This document shows positions 1 to 10,729 of a stretch of 64,000 nt of DNA, one piece after another. The stretch's first letter is position 1. Each line of letters opens with the position of its first letter. Position numbers and translations under genes: made by a program. This stretch comes from Adiantum capillus-veneris. Lineage: Eukaryota; Streptophyta; Polypodiopsida; Polypodiales; Pteridaceae. Below the pieces are notes generated by a model. That model saw only the letters and a list, made by a program, of their open reading frames with translations. It was not told the DNA's origin and did not search any database. The stretch lies in contig CM043944.1 of NCBI GenBank assembly GCA_014529385.2, forward strand, positions 83,936,884 through 84,000,883, written 5' to 3'.

Positions 1-80
1 GGAATCTATTCTAATGAAATGCCCACTATGTTCATGCTAATTTCCGCTACACATAAGTTTTTAGGCCATTAAATGTTACA
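1..80 (+). repeat. 3' end of a family-B LTR
   Basis: The first 80 bases nearly match 55642-55721, the 3' end of a complete family-B LTR; only a few bases near the end differ. The segment ends in TTACA, the usual CA end of an LTR. The next base is already coding sequence of an unrelated gag, so this LTR lies inside element A. The rest of the LTR is outside the window, so it is not known whether it is a solo LTR or part of a full element. Confidence 0.85.
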
Positions 81-1668
81 TATGCCCATGTATCGCTTTT
101 CAAGCAAGTCTTAAGAGCAAAGCAGATCATTGATTTCCATACTCAATACAAGGGATTCGGGCTGACCTTGGAAGGGACGGCCTTAACATGGTTTCAACCT
201 TTGAACCCTGAAACTTGTCCGAATATTGAACATGTATTGAGAGAGTTCGTGGAAGAATTCTCAAAACGGGGTATAAAGCATAATACTGTATCACAAATAT
301 ATGCTTTTAAACAAAGGGAGAATGAAAAAGTGAAGGAAGCATCCTTGAGATTCAAGCAATACATTGAGAGGTGCCCGAGGAGAGAATTACCGCAGGACGA
401 GAGATTGTCTGTGCTCTTCATTAAATGACTTAGGAACGAAACCTTGAAAAAGGACCTTCACTTGAAGGCCTGTAGCACATTTCAACAGGTTACAAGGGAA
501 GCGTTATATCTTGTTGATAAGTGCAAAGCATATGGGGAAGTGTCAGAGGATACTGATTCACTAACCAATGGCTCTTCATCTATTAAGAGCGAACCCTCTA
601 CCAAGAAAGATGCTCAGGCTTCCTTGATGCCGATAGCTGACCAAATGACAGAGGAGGTAACGAAGAGAATGCAACAACATATGAGATCAAATCCGTTGAT
701 GAGACAGTCTCAGACAAGGAAATGTGACATATGCGGGGGGGGATCACCCGACGCCGTGGTGCACACAACAGTCGAAAGCCCCAGTTGCAAATGGACGAGT
801 ATTGAAATGGTGCGCCATAGAGAAAAAATGGACAATCATGGCACGGAAGAGTGCTTTTACAACAAAAACTATGAGGGAAAGGCCGTATGGACCTCCAGCA
901 GGACCACCCTAGCCACCTCCTCCAAGATATCAAGTTGGACCAAATATGAATATGGTAGCAGGAGCAGACAGACCTCAACCTGTGTTGGGTCAACAACCTC
1001 CATTACCACAGGAAAATAGAGCCATGATTAGGTATGCTCAACCTTGTGAAGCATCACCAGGAACAAACAGTACACTTCAAGTTTCTTATTATGAGGAAGC
1101 GAATGAGCCATACGTAACAAAACATGAATCACAAATGTACGCAGACGAAGCCTATCAACCATGGGGAAATAGCGAGGATATGGCACCACCAACGTATGCA
1201 GCACAACCTTCGAGAGATCAAGTGGTGGACGAAAGAATGATAATGTTCATTGCAAACCAGAACTACAAACCAAGAGGATATCCTAATAGGGCAGGACAAC
1301 CTATGGGACCACCTCCTCAAAATCAACCACCAATTGGACAATGCTATAACTGTTGAAGTACAGACCATTGGGAGCATAGATACCCTTTCAAAGGCAAAAG
1401 AGTGAAAATTTTTGGGTTTTGTGACAGATGTGGTGTGAATCACATATTGCCAGATTGCCCAAGGAATCCGGACAACAAGGGAAAAGCAACTATAAGTATT
1501 GTGGGGGTGTTACCAAGTGCAAGCAGTGGATCAGAAACCGATCCCATGATCCAAATCAATGCGATAACCAGAGCCCAAGCCAAGGACTTAGAGAAAAACA
1601 AGCCATTGGAAGAAAAGGTTGAGTTGCCAATACCCATAGAAAATGAGAGTTTATCTGTGAGAACCTAG
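81..1668 (+). pseudogene. gag of Gypsy element A, 5'-truncated and frameshifted
   Basis: This would form the structural capsid/nucleocapsid protein of a Ty3/Gypsy retrotransposon. The reading frame is open from base 81, directly after the LTR junction. It contains a typical gag segment (LTWFQPL, FVEEFSKRG, LRFKQYIERCP) up to a TGA at 426-428, then resumes. CCHC-like clusters follow: CDICGGDHPTPWC near 723-765, where a run of G's near 736-742 shifts the frame, CYNC near 1345 directly before a stop, and CDRCGVNHILPDC near 1420. Spacing differs slightly from the standard CX2CX4HX4C. Several zinc clusters and no chromodomain suggest a non-chromovirus (Tat/Athila-like or early-land-plant) lineage, but the clade is inferred. 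The N-terminus is lost to the LTR insertion. Confidence 0.8.
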
Positions 1669-1698
1669 CGAAAATCCTGGAAGGCGAAACAAGACAAA

Positions 1699-2660
1699 AT
1701 GAAAACAAGAAGGTTGAAAACCCAAATTGCCATGCAAAACAAATTACATGAAACAAAAGAGCAATTGAAACAAGAGAGAGATAGTAAAGCTGCTGAGGAT
1801 AACAACAAGCCGAGGAAAGCGTCCTCAGGAGGATCAGTCTTGGTTGAGAAAGTGCTAGAGCCTTTAGATTCTCAATTATAAGCGTACGAAGCAAGGCTAA
1901 AAACAAACCAAACCTTAGAGCAGAGATGGTTGACTTATCCTCAACTAGAAGTGGAAACGAAGCGTTTGGAAATGTGTAAACACCTCATTGAAACAACCCA
2001 GGAATTGATGGAACCTAAGGCGGTTAGAACCCCAGAACAAGAAGTGCTGATTCACAAAGAGCGAGAAAAACTAAAAATCGATGAACTAGAACAAGTAAAT
2101 GGACCCAGGCCTGAAACGATATTGTCATTGGATCATCGAGTGGTGCCGAACACCACTGATGACGCTAAGTCAATGACTATAATGCCAATTCCAAAAGTTG
2201 AAGAACAATGGCCACAACACTTATGAGAAACCATTAGAAATAGAAAGAACGAAAGCGCGACATTATAGTCTGCTCCAATTCCTGAGATTAACTTGGACAA
2301 TGGATTTTATCCAGGAGATATACAATCGCTGTATGGGGACGTGGGACCGTAGGTTTCGATGGAAAGCAAAGCTCAATCCTTGAAAACCCTACCTTCATTT
2401 ATAGGTGAACACGAGGCACAATCGGAGATAAGGTTAGTTCCATCCCAGATGAGAACTATTCCACAAATGATTGACTCAAAAAGTCTTCAAGAGATGCTGT
2501 CAACACCTATAATATGCACAATCACATTGTCAGAACTCTTGAGAGTCAGACCACACTTATGGGAAGACATGGGGAAACATTTGGAGAACAAAGGAGTGAA
2601 GATTTCTCTTCAAACAAACCCTACGAGAGAAGAAAACAAACGGGAAGGTCAACCCAAAGC
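1699..2660 (+). pseudogene. gag-protease linker of element A, charged and coiled-coil-like
   Basis: This decayed reading frame links gag and protease. It is rich in Lys, Glu and Gln with heptad-like spacing (KEQLKQERDSKAAEDN, LETTQELMEPK-type stretches), which suggests coiled coil. Stops and frame changes fall near 1879, 2224 and 2381. No catalytic motif is visible. It is taken as part of the same polyprotein because it is collinear with the flanking gag and protease. No homologous domain was recognised. Confidence 0.5.
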
Positions 2661-2679
2661 CCAACCAGTGCCCATAAAC

Positions 2680-3100
2680 AAGGTCGGAGATTACTGTGAA
2701 GGTGAGGAAGGTAATACAACCTTATCTATCGAGTATCGGGATATAAAGACGATAGCTATCCTAGACAATGGAGCGGGAGTTGCGATTTCTACAAAGCAAA
2801 TCTGGGAGAAATGGGGCCGTCCAGCTCTCTCTCAGAAAGACGAGAATGAAACTGCAACTCGCAGATGGGTATGAAGAGAGACCATTGGGAATCCTGGACC
2901 AAATGTCCGGAATTAACTATGAGCACATCTTTGCTGTGGCGGATTTCGGGAAAACGAACAACTTCGACATTATTTTGGGGCAACCTTTTATGCGTCAACT
3001 CAAAATGATACAAGATTGGGGGTACGACCAAATTTACCTAAGGCACGAAGAGCTAATAACGAAAATCAACATGAAGGATCACAGCTATAGAGACGTTGCA
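2680..3100 (+). pseudogene. aspartic protease domain of element A (frameshifted)
   Basis: This is the retropepsin domain that would process the polyprotein. The first half has AILDNGAGVAIS, where DNG replaces the usual D-T/S-G. The frame shifts near 2845. The second half then shows the hydrophobic-ILG motif (DIILGQPFMRQL) near 2970-3000, followed by DWGYDQIYL, as in plant Gypsy proteases. Order after gag and before RT is normal. The Asn in the active-site triplet and the frameshift suggest it is inactive. A second protease-like frame lies downstream of integrase at 7378-7878. Confidence 0.72.
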
Positions 3101-4234
3101 AAAACACCAGTGCAAGAATTTAATTCAACCACAGTAAATGAAAACGAAATACCTGCATGGAAAGCACATGTCTGGATGTGTGGAGCATCTGATTGTGGAG
3201 ACATAATCAAAGAGGAATGCGCATTGGAAAGATCCGTAGAAGATGAGGCTTATCTCCTAGAACCTTTCCCTGAACATTTATTTGAGCCATTTGGGTGGAC
3301 TCAAATATTGTCAACCTTGGACGTATGTGTTAACGAATGCACGCCTACAAAATTTTGTGATGATGAAGGATATGACCTAGTAACGTTGCAAATGGCTAGC
3401 GTCATCCTTGAGTCAGGATCAGAGAGCGAGGAACAAGAAGAACCACCACGTGAGACTGAGTGTAAAAGAATAATTGATGAGATATCTATAGTGAACGATA
3501 GGAATCGAACATAGGAGGAATTCACAGATTCACTAAGCGGTGACCTTCCATCAATGGGTGATGAAATCCAAATGATAGATGCTGATGATGAAAGATCAAG
3601 TGGATCACAGACGAATAGGAAATACAGGTCGAGACAGGACAGGTTTTACGAGTTTCCTAACCAAAAACCTGGTCGACAAGAGCGGTATAAATCCAAGAGA
3701 ACAAGAAAATGAAGAGCGAATAAGCATAATCCAATGCCTCTTGTCAATGACAGAACAGGATATCTAAAGCTTATCAAAGATGACGATTGTGTCAAAGATG
3801 AGGTCACTGGCCGGTTTATCAAAACTAAACCATGGAAAAACAACAAGAAGAACAGGCGCAAAAAGCGAACGACTAAGACACATAAAGGGGGGAAAACAGG
3901 GTCTGGAATGACCAAAACAGAGAGGAAAACGGAGTACAATAAGCTCAAACAAACCCTCAGAGACATATGGACAACTGAGTCGGAAACAAATGAGGACATG
4001 AATTTTGACAAGATGGATGCGCCGTCCCATTATAAGAAGTATACCATACAAGATAGGAAAATCATAGTGCAACAACCGATGAGGGAACTGAAGGAACCTG
4101 GTACATCGTACAACGGTCCTAAAAAAGCCAAACGAATAGATCTAGTGGAGGCGGGAGAAGATCCAAAACCTGCATATATTGCCATGGATCTTACTGAAGA
4201 CGAGGAAAAGCTCTTGGTAGCTACTCTTAAATAG
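3101..4234 (+). pseudogene. protease-RT linker of element A
   Basis: About 1.1 kb of collinear reading frame between protease and RT, broken near 3514 and 3710. The first part is acidic (ESGSESEEQEEPP). The second has a strongly basic run (NNKKNRRKKRTTKTHKGG) and ends with ...YIAMDLTEDEEKLLVATLK before a TAG at 4232-4234. The short segment before RT resembles the usual Gypsy lead-in to the fingers domain. The basic run could be a nuclear localisation or RNA-binding patch; this is inferred from composition only. Confidence 0.5.
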
Positions 4235-5001
4235 TATAGAGATGTGTTTGCATGGTCATACAAAGATCTTAAGGGGGTGGATCCAAGTATCTGTCAACAC
4301 ACAATACCCCTTGAGAATGACGCCAAACCCAGCAGACAACGTCCCTATACTTACAATGAGACGTTTGCAAAAAATATCAAGGAGGAGATAGATAAGCTTA
4401 AAGAGGCAGAGTTTATTTACGGAATTGAGCACACCGATTGGGTTTCACCAATTGTGGTGGTCCCAAAGAAAAATGGAAAGTTAAGAGTGTGCGTCAATCT
4501 CAAGAAAGTAAACGCTACTACAATTCGGGACAACTATCCCCTACCCATTACTGATCATGTAATAGAAAGAGTGGCAGGTAAAGAAGCTTATAGTTTCTTA
4601 GATGGCTTTTCGGGCTACAACCAACTCGCAATAAAGCCAGAGGATCAACACAAGACGGCTTTTGCAACTGAATAGGGAATTTTTGCATTCAGGGTAATGG
4701 CTTTTGGTTTAACAAATGCACCAGCCACATTCAGAGGCTGATGGGTCATGCTTTTAAAGAATATCTAAGACACTTCCTAGAAATTTACATGGATGACTTG
4801 TGCGTTCACTCTCTCCTAAGATTGGAGCACATAGACCACTTGACCAAGGTGTTCGAAAAATGCAAATTGTATCGGATTTGCCTGAATCCAGATAAATGTG
4901 TCTTCATGGTAAGACAGTGCAAAATATTGGGACATATAGTGTCCAAAAATGGTATTTCGATAGACATGGAGAAGATCAGTGTCATTGTTGATCTACCATG
5001 A
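4235..5001 (+). pseudogene. reverse transcriptase of Gypsy element A
   Basis: RNA-dependent DNA polymerase domain of a Ty3/Gypsy element. Conserved blocks in order: [63 protein letters not shown] (the catalytic YxDD motif is present as YMDD), and CKILGHIVSKNGI. An in-frame TAG lies at 4673-4675, one base appears missing near 4738, and a TGA ends the block at 4999-5001. Domain order and motifs make the RT assignment secure. The copy cannot make a full-length polyprotein. Confidence 0.9.
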
Positions 5002-5907
5002 CCAGTAAAGGTAAAGGAGGTACAGGCATTTATGGGCAATTGTGGAGATTATCGCAGATTTATCTACTCATACGCTATAATTGCAAAACCACTTTACGCG
5101 CTGATAACTAAATTTGAGTGGACCGATGAATGCGAGAAATCTTATAAAACTTTGAAGCAAAGGTTGATTTCCACTCTAATTTTTAAGGCTCCGGATTGGG
5201 AAAAGATATTCCACATCCACGTAGATGCATTAGCATATGCTATAGGATGCATACTTGCACAACCTGGAGAGAACAACATGGATTTTCCAATCAGTTACTC
5301 CAGTAGACAACTGAACAATGCAGAGAAGAATTACACAACAACTGAGAGGGAGGGTTTGGGTATGATCTATGCGGTGAAAAAGTTTAGACACTACTTACTT
5401 TCCAATAAATTTATATTCTTCGTTGATCACCAGGCACTGCTGTACTTAGTAAACAAACCTTGCGGTACGGGGAGGATTATACGATGGTTTATCATACTAC
5501 TTGAGTTTGAATTCACGGTAGTAGTCAAAAAAGGAACTACACACCAAAGAGCGGATCATTTATCTAGAATGATGCATGGAGAAAACCCGGTAGGAGTTGA
5601 TGATGATTTGCCAGATGCATATCTTTTCAACATAGAAATGGTTCCAAGATGGAGCGAGGATGTAATTCCTTTGTTGACTATTGGGTCATTGAATGTGACA
5701 AGACAACCATCTACCATTGCAGCATTTAGATCATTGGTAATGTTGGCGGGAAGGCTATACAAACAGGGGTCGGATCAAATCCTTAAGCTTTGTGTTGAAT
5801 CGAGTGAACGGGAATTGTATCTAAACCAAGCTCATGTACAAACAACGGAGATTCACAATGGGCATGCACAGACGTATCAAAGATTGATGAGAATGGGTGT
5901 GTATTGA
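5002..5907 (+). pseudogene. RNase H and tether region of element A
   Basis: This continues in the RT frame after the TGA at 4999-5001. It begins with the connection block (VQAFMGNCGDYRRFI) and proceeds to RNase H: FHIHVDALAYAIG (first Asp), TTEREGLGMIYAVKKFRHYL (catalytic Glu), FFVDHQALLYLV (third Asp) and HQRADHLSRM (the usual H..AD.LSR end). The carboxylates are present. The frame stops at 5905-5907 and the integrase continues in another frame, so one frameshift separates RNase H from integrase. Confidence 0.88.
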
Positions 5908-7237
5908 CCGAAAATGCAACAAAGTGTTCATATGCATATCAAATCATGCGTTGGCTGCACATTTCAAAAGCTGATAGAACACGCGACTCTATTCAAATTT
6001 CTGTAGCACCCCGATGGAGTAACTACATTGTTGAATACCTCACCACCGGGATACTGCCTGAAGGGATGAGTAGATCACGTATCAAAACGATCACGAAAGA
6101 GGCACAAAACTATGTACTGATTGAGGACAATCTTTTCAAGAGGAGAAAACACAATCAATTGAGAATGTGCGCGACTGAAGAGGAATACATTCCTATCTTA
6201 GAGAAAGCACATGGTGGACAAGCTGGAGGACATTTCTCAGCTGACAAAACCGCCAAAGCAATTCTTATTGCAGGCATATGGTGGCCTACACTATTCATGG
6301 ATGCTGAAGAGTTTGTGAAACGATATGACGATTTCCAGAGAACAAAGATTCCTAGAGCACGAGATGATATGCCCTTGAGGCCAATGATGGGGGCAAGAGC
6401 GTTTGCGAAATGGGAAATAGATTTTGTAGGACCTGGATATAAAACGCACGCTCAATACATTATTGTGGCAACAGATTATCTAACAAAGTGGGTGGAAGCG
6501 AAAGCAACAACCAAAAATGATGCAAAAACGACAGCACAGTTTTTGTATAAGAACATTTTCACCAGATATGGATTACCAATAGAGATAGTGAGCGATAGAG
6601 GGACTCACTTCATCAAGGAAGTGATCAAATTCCTATTGAATGAATTCATGGTAATTCATAGGAAGTCAGCTCCCTATCACCCACAAGCTAACGGCCAAGC
6701 AGAAAGTACGAACAAGATTTTGGTGATAATTCTCACAAAAATTGTTAGCGAATCAAGAGCTGACTGGGATCAAAAGCTGCATTCAGCTTTATGGGCATAT
6801 AGAGTAGCTTACAAAACATCAATCGGAACGACTCCGTTCAACATGGTTTATGGAATTCAAGCGATTTTGCCACTTGAATTTCTTATCCCCACGCTTCGGG
6901 TCACTAAAGAATTAGAATGGACGGGCCATGAATTATCCAATCAGATAGATATCGTGGAAAAACTGGATTGAGAGCAGTTGCATCAATCTACACGCAAAAA
7001 CAAAACATGAAATCATTCTTTGATCAACATGTTATCAGCAAGGAATTTGCTACGGGGGATTGGGTCTTAATGTATACCCTGAAACAACATTCCCGGAAAC
7101 CCAAAAAGCGAGGCAATGGACCCTATGTGATTCATGACATATCATCTAGTGGTGCCATTAAACTTGCGACATTAGAGGGAGAGGAGATGCCTAACTGGAT
7201 TAGTGGTTGTAGACTAAAGAAGTACAACTACCACTAA
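5904..7237 (+). pseudogene. integrase of Gypsy element A
   Basis: DDE integrase that would insert the cDNA. The N-terminal zinc site is partial: the two His positions are in HGGQAGGH, but the Cys pair is replaced (YDDF instead of CxxC). The catalytic core is well kept: WEIDFVGP (Asp), VSDRGTHF (Asp) and PQANGQAESTN (Glu), then ALWAYRVAYKTSIGTTPFNMVYG. A stop at 6969-6971 and frame change precede the C-terminal region (GDWVLMYTLKQH, RGNGPYVIHDI), which lacks a chromodomain. That absence separates element A from the chromovirus-like element C at 18.3-27.3 kb. Confidence 0.9.
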
Positions 7238-7377
7238 CCTCAGAGATGCTTCCCAAAATACACGCTGCGAAGGAGCGCAAGAACAAAGCAAATGCGACAA
7301 AAGCTCAAGCGCAGGAGGAGGCAAGAATTAGGATTTTAAAACGAAAACAAAACTTACAACAATAAATACTTCCTTAA

Positions 7378-7878
7378 CAAGCAGATACGGCTCAAATTCC
7401 TCTTTCTATAATTCACATTGATGAGCAATGGGAAACAGGAATCGATGTTAGCATCAATGTTAGACTTCCGCATGGAAGATATCAACGAGCATTGATTGAC
7501 ACAGGAGAAAGAGTCAATGTGGTCAACTTCTCCACTTACAAGATGCTTATAGATGAACCCCTAGTGCAATCCAAACGTGATTTACAAGCCGCAAACCGGG
7601 CAACAATGCCAACATTGGGGATAGTAAACTTACCAATCAATATTGATGGAAATAGTTGTCCTCATCAATTTTTCATAATGAAAGACGAGAAAATAAGAGA
7701 ATCACTATGTTTGGGAGTTCCATGGATGAGAACGTACAATGCAGTTACTGAATGGTCAGAACATGGGTGGATGTACACACACAACTCTAACAAAAACATG
7801 ACTCCATTTGCCAAAACAGATCACTCGTGGCCGAGTATCCCCATCGACAAAAAACGGCTGTTCGGAAAGTATGGATAA
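7378..7878 (+). CDS. second aspartic-protease-like reading frame, downstream of integrase (element A)
   Basis: An open frame of about 166 codons follows a TAA at 7375-7377 and ends at 7876-7878; no convincing ATG start is visible. It has the two halves of a retropepsin-like fold: ALIDTGERVNVVNF (DTG active-site triplet) and, about 70 residues later, LCLGVPWMRTY, matching the ILG-x-PW flap-end motif of Gypsy proteases. Its location after integrase and before the polypurine tract is not the usual place. It differs from the protease at 2680-3100 and is open over its whole length. It may be an accessory protease-like or capsid-related protein made from a subgenomic or spliced RNA, or debris from another element. 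The fold call is moderate and the function unknown. Confidence 0.6.
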   Translation, partial: QADTAQIPLSIIHIDEQWETGIDVSINVRLPHGRYQRALIDTGERVNVVNFSTYKMLIDEPLVQSKRDLQAANRATMPTLGIVNLPINIDGNSCPHQFFIMKDEKIRESLCLGVPWMRTYNAVTEWSEHGWMYTHNSNKNMTPFAKTDHSWPSIPIDKKRLFGKYG

Positions 7879-8234
7879 AGAAAAAAATCATGCAGAACAA
7901 ACAAAGCCAGATATGGCTACCCAAGGAAAAACTCTCGACGAAAGCAGCACCATATCAAAGACCTTCAGGAGTTAGTCCAGAGTGGAAATGGAAACCAAAA
8001 TTGGAGAAAACCAAGGATTCGGCGACAAAGCTCGAAGGGAAACCCAAAAGTCAAAACAGGAAGCCTGAACTACCAAAATGGCATTGGAAACCTATGAAAA
8101 TTCAGGAAACTAAATTAGAATCGGTAAAGATGCAACAAACCGCATACAAATGGGTTCCAAAAATAGTTGCCATCACAACACCAACAATCAGGGAAAGAGC
8201 AATTCGACTGCAAGCTCTTTTGTTCCATACATAG
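7869..8234 (+). CDS. basic Trp/Lys-repeat reading frame at the 3' end of element A
   Basis: This frame overlaps the end of the protease-like frame in another phase and runs to a TAG at 8232-8234. It contains repeated Trp-x-Pro/Lys clusters (VWIKKK, IWLPKEK, EWKWKPKLE, KWHWKPMK, YKWVPK) in a Lys/Gln/Thr-rich background, giving a strongly basic product. Regular spacing suggests a nucleic-acid-binding tail, and it could be fused to the upstream frame by a frameshift. I know no named family for it. It ends about 180 bases before the polypurine tract, so it belongs to element A. Confidence 0.45.
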   Translation, partial: VWIKKKIMQNKQSQIWLPKEKLSTKAAPYQRPSGVSPEWKWKPKLEKTKDSATKLEGKPKSQNRKPELPKWHWKPMKIQETKLESVKMQQTAYKWVPKIVAITTPTIRERAIRLQALLFHT

Positions 8235-8414
8235 CTACCCTCGCCATCAAAAGCCACTGAAAACTACATTCAGTCCCCGCATCTTACACAGCACCTTGTT
8301 ACCCAACGCATTGTCTCAAACATGAGAATAAGGCCACATTACACGGCCATGCATAGACACGGATTTCAAAACCCATGTACATGCATCCAACCTTCGTCCT
8401 GGATGACTCAGTCT

Positions 8415-8431
8415 AGGAAGGGGGGAGTAAC
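8415..8431 (+). promoter_or_regulatory. polypurine tract of element A
   Basis: A purine-rich run (AGGAAGGGGGGAGTAAC) directly precedes TGATGAATC. This is the expected site of plus-strand DNA priming and marks the start of the 3' LTR at 8432. Confidence 0.7.
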
Positions 8432-10720
8432 TGATGAATCTAGCAGCAGTCAAGACCATTAAGGGGTCCAATGTGTATATATGTACATAATGTGCGTGTT
8501 TTTCATTATTTAGAGTTCAGTTTCGAACATATTTGATCAAAATCTGGCATTTTAGCATTTTTGTCATCAGACCAGCATAATAATGAGTTGTAATGACAAA
8601 ATCCGGAGCATTGGGATGCTTCTAGTGAAAATATATACTTAAGGGTGAGTATAATAATTTTTGGCTAGTTTTTGCCAGTTAATAAGTATTTTCAATTTAT
8701 TTTGTTTGATTTTCGTTAATAAAATATCAAAAATTTAAAAAATATCGCTCACAAGTGTCGGAATCAAGTTCTGGAAGCAAACGCAGAAGTATCATGATAA
8801 GGTTATCAAGCATGGAAGATATGAAGCTAATCTGAAGATGTCGAATTTCAGCCTTAATGATCATGACTACATTTCGCCGAAATCGCATCAAATGGTCATA
8901 AGATGTCGGAATGACAAGCGGTAGGTGGTATGCAGATTATATCGGGATCAAAGGTAAGGAAAATCAGCCCTATGTCACGAAAACCTCGGGAGGATATAAG
9001 TCGGGTAGGCCAAATTCTAGCTCATTGTTCATTTTCACATTTTGAGAGAGAAGAAGAGAGCTTCACCTAGAGCGAGCTGCCACATTTCTACCCCGTACGG
9101 ACGGTCGGAGCCAGCATTTCATACCAGATTTCACAGGTATGTTCCTTATCAAGTAAAGATCAAGTATATTATGCATGCAAGCACGAATCATTGCACAAAC
9201 GGGCGAAGGGATCAAATCAAAGTCGGATCGGGTCAAATAGGTCAAGGGCCCTTAGAGCATCCAAACAAAACTTTTTTCAAGCACAGATCACATCAATGTG
9301 CTCCCCACAAGGTCAAGAACAAAGCCATGTGATCAAATCTCAGTTTGGTGGTGGTACACCGATCGTGAAATCTCAGTTTGGTGGTGGTACACCGATCGCG
9401 ATCGGTGTACCTCACTGACAAAACTTGGGACAGAATCTGCAAAAAACCTTCCCTCAGCCTCGCCTACAATCTGCAGCTGTCAAAAATCATTTTGGCCTTT
9501 GTGGTACGATCGCGATCAGTGCCCCCAGATGCAGGTTTTGCAACTTTTGATTTGGCCCAGGCTTGGAACTCAATTAAAGATACACTCTCTTGAATTTTCA
9601 AGGAAAATGCACAAATTTTTCTCATAGAATGGGCCTAATTTGTCAAACACAACCGAAACGGGAAAATATTGACCTACAACTACCAAAATCCGGTTAAAAG
9701 TAATGATAGATAGTTTGAAGGGCATACCTGTCCGACTAAGAGTCAGTACAGTTGTAGAAAACCTCGAATGGATCTCAGAATCTCCTACAAGTACAGATAT
9801 GATCATTTCAGTCTCGAATGATCACACAAAGGGAGAATTTTGGCCGAACCAATGCCAAAGACCAAAAGGTGACTTAGGGATGCTCAAATATCACATTGGT
9901 ATCCAAAGAATGCCTGAAAAATGCATAAGTCTAGAAAATCTCCCAAGACGGGGTATAAAGTGCCTGATCAAGTCAAAATCAGACAGTGGAGTAGGCTGAT
10001 GGTAGCAGCACATCATGGAAGCAGTGAAATCTCTAAAACTAACTTCAACTAACTCTAGGCTCCAACCAAATTTCATCAGGAAAACCCAATATGGTTAGAC
10101 TTAGTAAAATAAGGTCAAACAATGAAAAATTGCTCTAATTTGTTCATTTTAAGTCCAACCTTGGAAATAAATCATCAGTGGGCTAGGCAGGCATAGGGGT
10201 CCATGACCATCCAGTTTTCACCCAAAAAGCCCAGGTACTACGATCGCGATCGGTGTACCACAACATCAGATTTTGACCAAAACCTAACAGATCCCTTGCA
10301 CACATCTTGTTCAAGTCACCCACCAAGTTTCAAGCCATTTGGACATCAAAAACTCATGAAAAGTCAAAGTCTAGTCCAAAACTCCCTTGTAACCCAAATT
10401 GGGACATATAAACTCAAAAGTGGTTCAAATGAAACACAGAGTGGACCAAAATGACCCTCCAACTATCAACAAACCACTCATGTGATCAAATCTAATTTTG
10501 GCCTCTGTACTATGAACGCGATCGGTGTACCTCACGCCCAGAATTGGCTCAGATTTTAATCAGTCATAGCTCTAGTCTTCCTAGTCCCACTGGTGAAATA
10601 TGGACAAGAATGGATGAAATTTGTTCGAGTTATGATCAGTTTTAACTTTTGAATTGTTTTTTACTAAAAGTCTAAATGGGACTGATTGCGAAAGGAAAAT
10701 CCTGACAGCTTGTGATTCTA
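8432..10720 (+). repeat. probable 3' LTR of element A (right end uncertain)
   Basis: Begins TGATGAATC right after the polypurine tract. No second copy is in the window because the 5' part of element A is outside it, so the right boundary is a guess based on the reading frame that starts at 10730. The region is about 2.3 kb, AT-rich at first and then full of diverged repeats with CGATCGCGATCG palindromes (9335-10540). No coding sequence was recognised. The LTR may end earlier and the palindrome block may be separate. Confidence 0.45.
9335..10540. repeat. diverged repeats with CGATCGCGATCGGTGTACC palindromes
   Basis: A perfect 26-bp palindrome lies at 9386-9411 (arms GGTACACCGATCG and its complement). 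A 34-base direct repeat (9335-9368 and 9369-9402) precedes it. Related copies occur near 9503, 10238 and 10510, each preceded by similar context (ATCAAATCT, TTTGGCC). Confidence 0.75.
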
Positions 10721-10729
10721 TTGACACAG

